Positions 10,337 to 25,300 of a stretch of 64,000 nucleotides of DNA are shown here, piece after piece (within the stretch, counting starts at the first letter, position 1; each line of letters starts with the position of its first letter). Location of the stretch: positions 186,001 to 250,000 of the forward strand of contig JAHQIW010000451.1 in NCBI GenBank assembly GCA_019055375.1, read 5' to 3'. The DNA is from Parelaphostrongylus tenuis (Eukaryota > Nematoda > Chromadorea > Rhabditida > Metastrongylidae). The notes beneath the pieces are model-generated. The model worked only from the letters and a program-made list of their open reading frames with translations. It searched no databases and was not told the DNA's origin. The position numbers and the translations under genes were made by a program.

Positions 10337-13300
10337 GAAAAATCCAATATAAAGTGGATAAACGACATCAGGGAGAATGTGGTGGCACGTATATTGCGGA
10401 ACGTCATCATCATGGAAATGTTCGGCTTGGTGATGTACTTCGTTCTTGCCTACAAATTCAACGCTCGACCAGAGAAGTGAGTTTTCACATTACTCATGAT
10501 GAGCACATAATTGATTTATTGACTAATTTATTATGATAACATAGGTGGGGGTTAATTTCTTTTTTGATTTTTATATTTGACATGAGTTGTTACACTTCTG
10601 ACATATATGATTGTCTTTCTCATGCTGTCCAAAGTGCCTCCCTCATGCTGTTCAAAGCCGAACTTTAGTTTACACCCAAGATAACTTACACAATTTTTTG
10701 ATCTACTCGGCTGTTTCCGTATTCATTTCCGAATAATCCTTTCCTGACTGCAGTGGTGTGATTCCATAAACATATTTGAGTAGTACATGTAGAATACGCA
10801 GACCTATGGTTACGGGCCCAGTCGCCTGAGTCTGCAGCTTCAATCATGAAACATTGTTTTTACCAAAAAGAGCTCTCGGCGTTGGTTAATCCCTGAAAGG
10901 TGCGCCACGCATTCGGCTTCAAATTTTACCTCTGTTTGAGTTGACTGACGTATATCTGGTCATTACGACGACCCGCAGCGATCCCCCGCTGTATCGAGTC
11001 GGTACTGCTTATAATCGTAGACAAGTTTAAGATATGTTTAGTGAGTATGGGCACGAGATTGGCTTCAACCTTGTGTGCGACGCAGAGCACCTCTAACCAC
11101 TGCGGCCCATGCGTTACTGTGTTTGTGTTTCAGTATGTCAAAAAGTACAAGAGGTCATATAACAATATAGTGCTCTTCTTTTCAGTAAACTTCACTTTAG
11201 CATTCGCACTGAGTAGTATTATACTTCAAGAAAAGAAACAAGGGTCCATTTCATACGACAACCATTCCAGAAATGTATATAAGCTTTCACGCCAAAATTC
11301 GAGTTACTGATTTAACGAATTTCAGCATAGGTATGATCATATCGGTCATCATTCACACGTTTCTCGGGCTTATGCTTGTGTTCCCGTCAGTGAGTACATT
11401 GATCGCTCAGTTTTTCTTTCCTTAACGCTCTAATCAGTGTGGAGTAATAAGAGCAACTTAACAACTGAATGTGGCACAACATTCTCATTAGCAGATACAC
11501 TCCACCTAATGCGTTAATTTCGATGAATGGTATTTCAAAAAAAAATTGTTACAACGATGGCGATTGTAACGAGAGCTCCTATAATGTCCGTGTTATAAGC
11601 GATCACTATTTGCTTAAAATTATTGATTTCCACGATAGAAAAATCTTCATGAAGTCTAGTAAAAACATATAAATCAAATAAACTGAGGCATGGTTAAGAA
11701 GACTTTGTTGATAAATTTCTGGAACGATGATCGCGAGGGATATCATCTATTTCTTTCTGAAAAGATTTTGCCATGAGAGCTGCGATAGCCAGTTCGCAGC
11801 TCCAAAAATAACTTCTTGATGGTCGGCCATAATGTTATTCTTTCATGAGGCTATGTTTTCTTTGACGATTTACTTCGCTGATAGCACTTTGCCAATAAAA
11901 AAGTGAAGTCTGACGCAAAGGTTATGGAAGTATAGAGAATTATTGGATCTTCTATTGAATCTTTATCATTATCATTTTGATATCACGACAAAAGACTGGT
12001 AGAAACTCTTTTTTAAATGAACGGCTGATATGAAATATCAAAAAACTATTTTTCTATGGTGGCTCGTGATGTTGCCTTTCTCCACATTATAACCCCGTCT
12101 GAAGCTTTGGAAGCCGCCGAATATTAACCGTATTGGGTTTGTCGAGCTGCGATCAAGCTTCAATTGTCACCTCATCTGATTCAAACCTAAGGATGACTAA
12201 GACACGATGCGAATTTTTTGAGTAGGGAACAGAAGCGTCCTAGGCTAACGGCGCGCGGTTCCCCGTCACTTATCTTATCCGGTCATATAAGGCAGAAATT
12301 CCACTTGGAATTATTATCATTAGGTAATTAACACTTTATTCTTCGCTAACAACGTGTTCTCCCTTCTAGCCTATGAATTTGAATCTTCACACAAAAAAAG
12401 CGATTGTGCATAGAAATATAGACCGGAACCATGGCAGAGCTTTCAAAATTGTCTACGTTTCCTTTGTGAAAATTGAATTGATCTTCACATGAACCTTACC
12501 ACTGGCTTGTTTCCATGTCTTGCCGTCACTTTGCTTTCTTTCAGCAAAAGAAATCCTATTGAAGATTTTTGATATGAACAAGAGGTCAATGACGGCTTCT
12601 CTTCCCACATCAAATTCTCGTTCCGAAATTTCTTATTTCTTGTTGAACATTACTTACGTTTCATACTAAAGTCATCTGTATCGGCTTTTCCTATTGAAGG
12701 ACATTACAACAAGTGCGTACCTAAAACAATGATTTTTGCTAGCCATTACTTTTTCAGAGGAGCGCGTAGCAGGAATGAGAGGATTGTCACCATGAAATGG
12801 CTCATATTAGTCATCTTGCTTCTAGTCTGCTTAAAACATTCGCTTGGATTTCTACGTGGCCAATATTCGTTACAAAATCATGAAAATTGAGCCAGAAACG
12901 ACAGCTGTGATGGCTTCTGTTCGAACTGAAATCAACGGTCTTCCTGCTGTGTCGGATGTTGCTTTGATTAGGTTATAACAAACATTTGCACACATCAAAA
13001 ATCAATCTCATCGCACGAGTTGTCGCAGTGCTCGAAGTTGTAAACGGCAGAGGGCACCGGCTGGTTTATTGCTAGTTGAGACATTGGTTTTTCTTTGTGG
13101 AGGCTATGCCTTGTTTGATCGTTTTTAGTTTGCCACCACAGGTAGTAACAGCGCATTATGGACTGGAAAGACGTTTTACGAACTCAGGTCTAGGTCTTTC
13201 TCATGCCAGTGGCATTTCCTTGCAACGGTTTATTTTGAGCCAAGGCAATGGATAACTATTTCTTTCAAGACTGCTAAGTGGTTCTAGGGGGGTAACATTC

Positions 13301-16300
13301 TTACCCAAAGAACACGAATTGAAGTAGGGTTTCTTCTTATGAGGTTAGCTGTTGCATATAAAAGTATTTCGAAATGATAAAAGGAGTAGTGGAGTGAAGG
13401 CTGTGTAGAATATCGGGGAAATCATGCTATATTAGGTAGCGACCGCTTGTTATATATCCATATATTTAATTCATTTCTTTCCTCATTACTCATTATCGCA
13501 ATTATTGTGGATCTCATCACTTCTCACATTCAGTTTCTAACTTCAAATTCGTCGTTTCAAAAGTCGCGCATTTTGAGTTATTTCGGCTAATCCTTGAGGA
13601 TTTATGGATGCCGTAGAAATAACGAAAAAACCCTAACACCTCTGCAGAAGACACAAGCTAATGTGTTATATGTCGTTCGATAGTGGTACATCGGACGTAT
13701 AGCTTAGTGAAGAGGCGTTCAACTCCACATCAAGAGATTTACAGTTCAACCCCCGCGTGCGACCTATGTGTTGCATTCTAGACCAAAAGTTTAAAGTGTA
13801 AGCGCTTTACTAAGCATAGTCCAAGTCCACCTCAGATTTTTCGTGTAGAAAGCTATTTTTTGTATTAGTTCTTTCATAAAGAAGTAATGACGCTGGATTT
13901 ATGACGACAACTTAAGAAAATTTGACGATTTTCAGCACTAGCCAGAGCTGTGGTCACACCTAAACAGACGCTTGATACTTGTATATCCAATGCACTACTT
14001 TTCAGTTGATGAGTTATCTAATACTTGCTGTTCATAGAATGCTCAGCACCAAGATGCGCACTTTGTTGTTGCTCATCATGATATCGAAGTCCGTTGAGGT
14101 AAGGTCTGCAGTGTCAAAAAATCTTCGCTGACCAAAGTATAAATCGTTCAGATAATATTTTTATTGTTGCTATCAGTATCGCTATTACATATTTATTCAC
14201 TTTATTACCTAGTCAATTTGTCCTAACTAATCAAATGATCTGTCTTGAACCATGTGAGGCATAACTCGATTTACCACTATTCAATTTTAGTTCAACCAGC
14301 AAAGTTTGGTTGGTGAAGATCACAAGATAATTCATTGCTAGATGAGCAAATTGAGGCTATCAATAGCAGAATTTCGTTGAAAACAATACGGTACAGCAGA
14401 ATAATGGTTTACGTTTCAGTCGTTTCGAATTACTCTTGAGGCCCATGATTCTCCTTCCAAAGGGACATCCTCCTAATATCAAATACAAAAAACATCCTTC
14501 ACCCGTACTCTTTCAGTTGAGCTCCAACATGTTTTTCCTACGGCGAAATTCACATAGTAGTCTCATTTCGATATCCAATATTCGGTGGCTCTCCATTGGA
14601 CTACCTCTCAATTCGTGGCGTCCTATTCGCTTTAAGAAGTTAGAAATGACTTGTTATTCAATTATGCAACAGTGGAGAAAAAATGTCATTTGTTTAGCTG
14701 AGCTGAGACAAGGTCCTATGTAAGTAGTCGTAAATGTGCCGATGGGCCATCGCAAAGCAATTTTGAGGAATGACTACATGAAAAACCCCAGCAATCATCG
14801 CGAGACAATCATACGAGGTCTTTCCAAAGTCATTACCAAGCATTTACACCTGGGAAATTGAGAAAAGATTTACCACGTCATGAGCAGGTCATGAATGGTT
14901 GGCTATTGTTTACTTCTAGTACGCCATTAGAACCAGAGATTTAACCCCTCATAGCTTGAAAGTATCCATTGGTGATAACGAGCAGATGAAAACAGTGGCT
15001 TGAATCCAAGAATGCCCCCAGCCGCTGATACTGAGTAGTAGAAGGTCATTGTATGTGCTATTATTACCATTGTTATTACCGCTGTCATTGCTGCAATATT
15101 ATCAATATTTTTTTAATCCATTTTGTCGGGTTCACGCATCAATGTTTAGGGTCCAGCCATGAATGTACTGATGAATATCCATCATGTTGCTGAAGGTTTG
15201 GCTTGTGTTCAGACCGACGTGAGCGCGTCGTTAGGCGACGTTAAGAGCAGAGCGGGAAACTTGAAGAGCAGTTAGTTGTCATCTTCAATTGAAGATTAAA
15301 GAATAAAACTCTTGGCCTCCATCAGTCTTTGAGAGATGCGGTATACATTCGATTTCACCAAAAATCGTTTGCGGTGACTGAGAGCATATCTGACTTTTGG
15401 AATGACTTACGCTGGCCTACAGATCCATCAAATCATTTCTGCTCTCCTTCCGAACAAGTCTGATATTAAGCGGCCAGCTGCGGGTGTGAATGGCCTAGTG
15501 GAGCTAACGCGAGGTTCGAACTAGCGACCACGTCTACGACGCACTGCGCCTTTACCCACAGCTCTACACGCGGCCTGCTAAGTATTGGATATCACGAAGG
15601 GCAGATATAGGATGACAACAGGACAATAGATTGTGCTTAGAAATAGTAAAGGGTTGAACAGGATCTTTAAACTGATCCTCTGTCTTTGCGTTATCATGGA
15701 CCCCTCGATAGTAATTAAAATGGGCATCCAAACGAGTATCTTCTTAGATGTTCAGGGATTTAATTGCAGGCATGGATCGATTCAAATTTAGAAATCTAAC
15801 AAGTTGTTTTCTTTTGTGACACAATTTTCTTTTCCCAAGCAACAGCGCTTAATTTTAAACGAGCTCATCAATTGCTTACGTTTCCAACAATTTTTCTTTC
15901 AAATGAAACTGTTCTCAGTAATGTCTAGAACTCTTTCTTTTACCATTTGCTATCCTTTCATTGGTGACTTTCATTTTCAGATTGTTGCGAATAAATTACA
16001 AGATCTGATGATAAAGCTCGTCGCACCAATTAATGCTTTCCGTGAAATTATCAGAAGAATCAACACTAAAGTTAGGAGGTGCAGTAAACCTTCCGGATTA
16101 TTCTCACGTTTTCTTGGCTAGGACAATTGAGTCACGACAAATGCTTATCCAGTTTATTTCAATGATAATTCAACAATGCTGCACCTTCATGTTGAATTCG
16201 TAAAGTCTTAAATCTTAAATTTGAGTGTCATGCATTTTTCAAGCTTCATTCGATCATTATATACGTATTTTACTACAACTTTCAAACCTCTAATCCGTTT

Positions 16301-19300
16301 TAGAATTCTCGAATCAATACGAACACAATATCGAGCTCTAACGTCACTTACGAATCTGTGTCAACGTTTCATGAAAAAACCCTACGCACTTGTAAGTAAA
16401 CCTGTTGCCGTAGGCACAGAAAATTTACTATAATCACTGTTTGCGATTAACATCAGAATTTTGAAACGATAACTCTATTCCATAGGTAACGGGAGCAATG
16501 TACCCGACGTGAATGTATTTGTACTCTTACATGGGCGCTTCAATATCTTACCTTCCAGCTTCAAACAGATATATTTCGATTCGTAATGATTCTTTCCAAG
16601 TCAAAAAAATACTGACTCCGAACACCTTTATCAGAAAGCTTCCACTTGAGTGATATTTCTGCTGGACAAAACGTTTTTTTTTCAATTTCGGAAAGGCGCG
16701 CAATGAATCTCTGATTTCATCGCCACTTACAACCATGTGCCATGTTGCTGTGGCTAGAACGACAGCAATATCTGAGACTTCTTACAGTGAGACAACGTTC
16801 TGTGGCTTCTTCAACATAGTGCTTGATGAGAAGTCTTGAAGAACAGCTATGGCATAGGACTATGATCCAACGAATTTCTGTATAAATAATCTCATAATTG
16901 TCATACCTTCCTTTTCAACTGCTTCTTGAGACCTCGCTCATCACAATATAATCTGATAACATATTTTGAGTCTTTCATGAGGTCTGTTATATCATTTATA
17001 CAGTGCAAGACACGTGTTTCGGCATTACAGCTTCGTCAGCTGCACGGTGCTTTTAGGGTCAGTTAGTTCCGTGGAGAGCCTCCCTTATATAGAGGAACGG
17101 TGCCGAAATATTCACACTTACCTCTAGGTGACAAAAGCACCCAACGAGCAGCATTGCAAAGTCGATTGCTCGTGGCTGGTAAAACGTGTAATTTCACACC
17201 TTCGTTTTCGAGTGTTTTTTGAGAGCTCGCTCCAAACACTATAATTTGATAATATGCTTCTCTCCTCTCGTATTCTCAAGAAACATAATTGTTTTTTGTG
17301 TGCAGTGCAAAAATTTATTCGACCAATTGTTCATCTCATGCGTCTCTACCGACAATTTCATCGAACTTCCTGGATGCGATTTGATCAAAAAGACCAGTTC
17401 AGTGAGTTTCCCAGATTTTGTGAAGAAACACCACCTATTTTTTGCAATCCAATTTATTTACTGCGTTTACTTGACAAGAATGAAAGTTTGTAATTGTTCT
17501 GTGATAATCAACGGACTTCACATCTTTCGTCATTCAAATTAAACCAGTGAATGTAAGAGTTTTTCACTTACTCCTCTTCATTCTGCACAATCTGAATCTC
17601 AAAACTTTCGTTCCCTGAGTAGATCTTCCTCACGAAAAAATTAGGAAAATGAATATATCTTGTCGCAACATTATTTGCCCTCTTTCGCAACAATTTCCTG
17701 ACTCATATGCTAAACGGGATAGATAATGTAATTCCAATACGAGGAATTTAGGTGTGTGAAACGACAGGATCATTTGTGGAAGACAATGTCTGTAATTTTC
17801 CATCAATTGCAAAAAAAGGTAAGACTTTCGATTTGAAACATCAGCAATCCGTGAAAACTCTAAAAGGAACTACAAAAAACATGCAGAGCTTTGAAATTAC
17901 TTCTGAGTCGTTCGTGAGGAATTTCAAAGAACATTATACTAGCACTTTCGATTTCTAATTTTTCTCTCCCAGATAAACCTCCCTGATATTCAAAATCTTA
18001 CAGAAATGGAAAAAAACACTAATCCTTCAGGATGCCGAACTGATGATTAGTAATATTTTCAGTTATTTCTGATGGCTATCTATTCTCGCTAGAAAAGTGC
18101 TATTCCTTGGAACGAAAATTGCTGAGACGGCACTGTTTTTTCAAATCAAAGCGGCTAAAATCGTATGTGTATGCACATCATTTTTCATATCTACAGAAAT
18201 CTGTTTCCACTGGAGCAAGTAATTCGTAATTTCCTTATAGCGATTATAATAGGAATATTATGTATTGACGTACTGATCTGCTATCACTGAACGACTTTGA
18301 ATGGTTTCACATCACATGCTGACCCTACTTTCTTACACATACGTTTATTGATATTACTACTGCACTAAGGACGACCCCTGCAATCTAGGCTATACAATTA
18401 ATATTACTATCACTATTTTGATGTATTAGCAATGGATACCTCTCTATTTGAGGCCGAAAAAGGAGTCGAAGTTGCTCGTGAGGAAGTTGCCGACATAAGA
18501 CACTTAAAAATTCACTACCACCAAGCTGGCGAGGGCGCTGAAGAACTCACTTTACACGAGGTCTGTTCCATAATGTTTTATTGTCTAGCACTTTCGAGAG
18601 GTTAGAAAGAGTGATAAGTTCCGTAGTGATCTCTCTCCTCGGAAAATACCATACTTCGAGATCATTGAACAACATTGTAGTGCAGGGCGCACGTGGCGCA
18701 GTAGTTAGAGGTGCTCTGCGTCGCACACGAGGTCAATGGTTCGATCTCGTGCTTCCTGCACTCCAAGTCATCCGTCCCTTCGGGCTCGGTAAATTGTTAC
18801 CAGATAGGTCTCACACTTGTTTGGTAGGATAAGCAGCACTGAATCGGTACAGCGGGAGACCATGCGAGTCATTATAAGGCCATCTATGCATTCAATTACT
18901 TCAAACGAAGTTTAAAAATGAAGGCGAATGCATGGCGCATCTCTCAGGGATTGATGAACGCCGAGAGCTTTATCCTTTATCCTTTTACAGCGCAGTACAT
19001 TTCTGGCCTATACAATGCTTTCAGTGGCCTAGCGATAAATCGATCTGGCGCTTGTATAGTATCAAAAAGCTAAAAAATTTAAGTACTTACCAAGATGAGA
19101 GTGGAATCATACGTTGCAAAGAAAGACTGGGCAGGACATCTTTACCACAGGAAACGCAACTGCCAACCTTGCTTTGCCAAAGACTCATATAGTATCAAAA
19201 AGCTATAGTACTAAAGAGTAATCTGGCTAATCTGGTGAGATGAAAGGCTTGGTTGAATCAGGGGACGGATCATGCCATTGGCCATGCGATTCGAAGACCA

Positions 19301-22300
19301 ACTCTAACTTTCTCATAGATGTTGGGAATGATTGAGTAATTATGGACAAACAGATAAACAGGTAAAGTCTAAAATAAACAGTAAAACGTAAGTGCGTATG
19401 TGAGGAAAGAATTATGAGTTTCCGTTTCTAGTAGATGAATAGTCACAGATTTTTGCAGAAATTGAAGAAAAGCCTATCCGATTTCTTCCATCACTACGTC
19501 GTCATGTTCGAATTGATGCAAATGATGATCGAGCGGCTTTTCATACCGTACACCTTAATCTGGCCGTTTATATCGGTATGATTAAAGAGTAGAGATATAA
19601 GCGATCATTCCATATCCTGCACCAGGGTCATCGTGTCTGTTCAAATGTCTCCGTAAGCGATGAAGCAGTGCTATTGACAAAATGTAATATTTTAACAATT
19701 TTACCATGCCTAATTTTTGATTTCTTGCGCTCCTCATAAGCTCTGATATTGCCGAAAGGCTATAATGCTTAGGACAAATCAGGTGTGGCCAAAAATGAAC
19801 CCGCCATACTTTTAGTAAAACGCCAAATCGAATGCAATTTCCAGCGCACGGATACCAACTTCGAAATAAGCTTAGAAAATTTTGCTATACGTTGTTTTCT
19901 TGTTCCACCTCCTCCTCAAACGCATTCTATTTTGAGAAATTTTCTAAAAATAGGTTATTTGATCACTTCCATGACCACTTGCAAAAAAGCACACCTTATA
20001 TTTACTTCTCTTGTGTGTGCTTGCAGTATTTCTAAAATGTAGTTTATGTAGTTTTGTTTCATATAGCAGTTCAACAACATAAACGGCTTTTCTGAAGGGT
20101 CCTGTAAGCGACAAAATGTAGCGTTAAGGTAGTAATTTTGATTTTTCTCATAGAGTTCAAGCTTCGATGTGCGGAGAGGAAAACGGCTGCAACACTAATA
20201 AGGTACGGGGCCAAGGAAGTGATAACCAGCGTACGGTGAACGTTAATGTGGGAAATTTGACCTTGAGGATGAAGGGGGACGAAAGTCTTTTTGCCATTGA
20301 CGACTATGGCTTGAAGACTTTGGTGATAGCTAATATACACGCAACTGTTCGAGAAGTCCACAAGAACTAGAGACGAGTGCTGCAAGTGCTTCTGTGGTTT
20401 CGAAGAAATTTGAAAGTTGAATGATCCTATTAAACGGATGCCCTACTGGTTGGCATGGCGTCGTATGATCGAAGCCACATAGGTTGAACAAGCGAAGCGC
20501 CGAAAGCTGCTCTATTGATCATACTCCCCAGGCATTTTACATATCGCATTTCACTTCTTCGTGCATATCGGCAGCCTTCTGGACAAGGAATACCGCAAAG
20601 CGCCGATCTTAAAGAAGCCTTCAACTGCTTTATCGCCCTTAGATCCTCGGAGTTCCATTTAGTCGCAATGCATAATCGTTTTTCTTGTGGACAACATATT
20701 TGAATTCTGATGTGCTTATATCAACTGACAAAGTTCTTTTCTTTTTCAGATGAAATATATCACTGCAAAATCCTCGCTGGAATCGTGCATCGATTCCCTT
20801 CAAACCATAGTTGACGCTTCGTCATGCCTGATTTTAGTGCATTTAGCAGACGATTCAGTTCTCTGATAGTGCACTTCTGCAAATTTGTAGCCTTTTATCA
20901 AACGGTTAATCATGTGCCTACAGTTACCACAAATTGGACCCGAAAGAGTGCTTTCTCTTCAGCAGTGCTTACAACTTTTACACTGAAGGAACTCGAGTCG
21001 TCAATCTTGCAAAGCAATAGTAGCATGAAACAGCGAACTTCCTGGAGCTACTTTTTGTTAAGCGCGGTGAATAAAAAATGACACAGCTCATTGAATATGT
21101 GGTGTTCCTCGGGTCTTTCTCATGTGAGGAAACAGCTGGATGGCTGATGATTGGATAGTGATGGATAAAGGTTTTTCCTTTGTTCGCCACTTATTCAGCA
21201 AGATTGTCAAATGTGGTGCATTTGCTACAGAAATAGATCAAGGGAATGAGATTGATGGAGACAGCGCACGTTGGTAAATATAAAACTGTTGTGAACATGA
21301 GCTTTAGTGACTACGAATAGTGAATGTAGTGATTATAAAGGAAAAAATCAGTGTTCTCTCGATTATGATTTCAGACTGCATTGTTCACATACAAATTCAA
21401 TTATCGTGAGGAATTTCAAAACAATTTTCTGACGGATGAATTCGATAGAATCGATCTAGACATGGCATTACGAGGTCGGACTAAAGTCCTTCCCCTCAAC
21501 AAGAATGAGAAACTACAGGTGATGCTGCTCAATTATACATAATGTACTTTCATAAAATTTTTTCTATTATTTATCATCGTCTTTTCACAATAAGATTCGC
21601 ATTTAGCACAGTGGTTAGAGGTACGCAGAATCCAGTTGTAATAGATAGGCCTCTGATTCGTTCGTAGTCCCTGACAAAACGAGCCCTTCATCATTCCGGG
21701 GCGAGTATCGGGCTTACTGGGAAAATAAAAAACACTTTCTAGGCTTACCTAGCTAACATAAGCTTATCAAAAGTTTATAAGGTCGATTTACGACATATGG
21801 TCTCATTCGGAACCATATGGATACTACGGTGTCTTGGCTTTGGACAGGACAATAAAGGCGAAGCGTTCAAGAAACCAGTTCGCCCTATTTTTTTTATTAA
21901 GGGCTACAGAATATCAATGATATTCATGCACATAATATCACATTTTATTGACATATCGCAGTGAAAGGATGTCAACATTGTAACTGCGTAGTTTTTGCAT
22001 CAGCTGGTCAGCGGCGGGCGCTTTCTCCTTTTTCTTCCATATTTTATTGATAACGTTTACTTTCTGTAGCTGATAGTAACTTGCCTTAATCAGTTGTTTC
22101 ATCCTTCTTTCGATTTCTCAATCTTCAGTTCAATCAACCTGGTATTTGTGACAATTGCACAGTAGTTAGTCAAAATTGCCTCCAATAAACAAAGCTCACA
22201 TCTGCGAAGAAGCATAATCTATCCGCAAAATTATCCAACATGTAGAGTTAACATGCACATCTATAAGAACAAGAAACATCAAAATCTGACAATCTATTCG

Positions 22301-25300
22301 CTTGTGCTCTCTATATGAGTCAACTGGGAAACTCTTGGCGCTGTACGAGCGCATGGAGATTGTCTCTCGAGTTGCTCAATGATCAAAGCAATAAGCTAAT
22401 TCTCTGCACTTTAATGTAGAGTGATGTGCCGACATTGAACACAGTCACGCTGACAGATATTGAGTATTGAAGATTGAATAGAATTATTTTTATTTAACCG
22501 CTTTAGCGGTGGTAAGATTTCATAGATATGCCCAAAACCCCTGGCTGGCGGCTGACAGATAGATTGGCTGTGACCTAGAAAGAGTGGTGTGCAGAATAGG
22601 CGTCAGTAGTGTACCGGATAGAGCACGCGCTCCCGAATAGTGTGAGATGGGGTCTATTCCAGCTTTCCGCAAAATCTTTTGCACATCACTCTACATTACT
22701 GGGGATATCTATGAAATCTTACCACCGCTAAAGCGATTGAATAGAAATAATTCTGTTTGATCTCAGCACTTTCTTATTCTATTCTCCTTATGAAAGTTCT
22801 TATTTTATTCTCTTTATGGAAGTAAAGAAGTTTCACGTAGTCCTGGACAAAAATAATCGATCTTTCTCTGTATGCATTGGTATTGTCAGGAGATCTCAAG
22901 ACCCACTAAAAATTGCCACAGTATTCTACCGATTCTTTCCTCAACATGTAAAACTCACAATTTACTTAATACACTATGAGGACTTCTAGGAATTCTCAAA
23001 TCATATTGTAATGCACAAGTGGAGCTCCGCGTTAAGAGTCGGAAAAATCTAACATAGCACAATTCATACCATCTAGAGGAAATGAGATTATTAATGGGAG
23101 TGAAAACTGTAATGAACGAGGTGAAGAATAAGTGTTGAAATTAGTGTTCAAAAAGAGAAATCATAGGCCTTAGTCACACTCGATGGTTCAAAGATGAATA
23201 ATAATTCCAAGCCGAGAACAAACCGACACTTTCATTGTCGAAAGCTTTATTGAGACAATAATACTGTTTCGTCAATGTATTACAACAGGGATTACAAAAA
23301 AAAAGTTACTTCTTTTCGGTTATAGGAACATAAATGAACATCCGTCTTCATTCGCTGGACAGGAACTCTCATGAGAGTGTTAGTAATCATTCAAAAACTT
23401 GAATCTCTGACTGGACATTTCTTGAAAGCACCCTTTTATAACGTTGTAATGTGCAGAAAAATTTTTTTCTCTTAAACGCCCATATTTCTCGCCGTATAGA
23501 GCGCTTTTCTAGACTGTTAGTAATCATTCGATAGCGTGATTTTCAACGATTCCAACGCTTTAATTTTTTTCTGGAAAAACAGTTTCTTTGCAGCGCAGCA
23601 AGGAAAATAAGATTGAATTTGCATGAGCGAGCAAGCGGTCTTGACCAGCTTACGGGCCGCAGCGTCAGGCGGCAAAGTAAACTGACGCGGTGATCGATCG
23701 ATTTTCGGACAGTCCTATGAAATTATGACTTTTGTTATTTGATCAAAAATTGTTGCCTTGCTTTGAAGGAGGAAAGAAGAGTGACTTTTGAATTGTTTTT
23801 TCCACTTTGGATACTTTTATTTTGCTATGAAAACGGGTACATGAACCATCATTTTAATGATTTTGATGGAATTCAAGAGGCCAGAAAGTTCTAAATGCTT
23901 GAACTGTGGCATGAAAACATTCAGATATTACGGGATTTTCTCTCCACGTTCATATGTACCAAAATCGATCAATCATTGAGTCAGCCCAACTTGCCGCCTC
24001 ACCCAGCTGCTCGTAAAGTAACCAAATACCACTTGCTCGCGCATGCAAATTTAATCTTATGTTCCCTGCTGCACTAGAGGGAAACGATCTTTTCAGAAAA
24101 TAATCGCAACATTGGAGCTAGCTAGTCTTACGCTATTGAATGATCACTAACAGTCTAAAGAAAACCTCTGTCTTGCGAGAAAAACTCGTGTGCGAAGCAT
24201 ATATGATTATCTTTCTTTGAAAAGTTTTGAGAGCTTTTCAATGATCGGTTACGTACAGCACTAGCCAGAGATTCAAGATTCCCAGTGAATACTAACGTTC
24301 CTGCGAAAACTTTTGTCCAGCGAATGACGTCGAATACTCACTAGTCCCCTTGTAACCAAAAGAAGCAGAAAAGTTCTATAACGGTTCTGTTCTTTAACGA
24401 TTAATCTCTTGCAGTACATTCGAAGAGGGTCGTGGAAGATGACCTCCAAAGAGAGAACATTCTACCGGCTAAGTCTTGTTTTGACACTTATCCTTAGTTC
24501 AACACCATTCTGTTTCATTTGTATGGACATGGCCGTGTATTCGGTAAGAAGTTATAATTTAATAAAATATTTTGGCGCGTTGATTAAGCTAATAAGGTAG
24601 TTTCGCACTTAATTTGAGGTGAACTATAGCTTCAAACATTTTATTCACTTCCAATTTTCTTCGCTATACTAAGTTCGATGCAAAATACAATCATGAGATT
24701 GCTGAGACATGGCTGAGCTCATAACCTCAATCGCATTTAGCATGATATTCTTATTTTTGAGGGTCAGATTTACTGTTAAAACGAATAGGTAAGAAATTTA
24801 GGGGTAAAATATTGCGATTTAGAAAGCAGCTTCAGAGTAACTGGATCCAACGCCAAACCAGTACTCGAACTTTTCGCTAACAGTTGATGCTAACAGCACC
24901 AATAAAGTAGAAATATGGCTTAAAGGAAAGTAGATCCAAAGTCTTAGTTAGTGTGGGGTCAAATATGAGCATCGGCAGAGTAATCGTAGAGTAGACGCCC
25001 AGCTAATGTTTCTCTCGTTGCTCTTGTCGTAGTGTCTTTGTGATTCCAATCTTATTTCGAAAATTGCTTACAAAATGGTGTAATGTCTAGCCCTTTAATC
25101 AATGTGACTTCCAGTTGTTGTGAATAAGGTGAACACCATTTTTAGAATCTTTTTCAGAATTTTCCCATTATTTAATGTGACATTTGGGCATATTTCCGTT
25201 AGCTAAGCGCCACTTCGACCCACTGTAAAGCTTATTTTGAGTTTGTATTCAACGGTTAAATGAACATTCGATGGCCTAAATCAAGAAAACTTGAATAGTG

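Noticed and set aside
14436..14723. Plus frame beginning MRPMILLPKGHPPN, resembling BEL/Pao PxxLPKxHP
   Set aside because: Only about ten residues match. The rest shows none of the expected His/Cys or integrase core pattern, so it is too weak to call.
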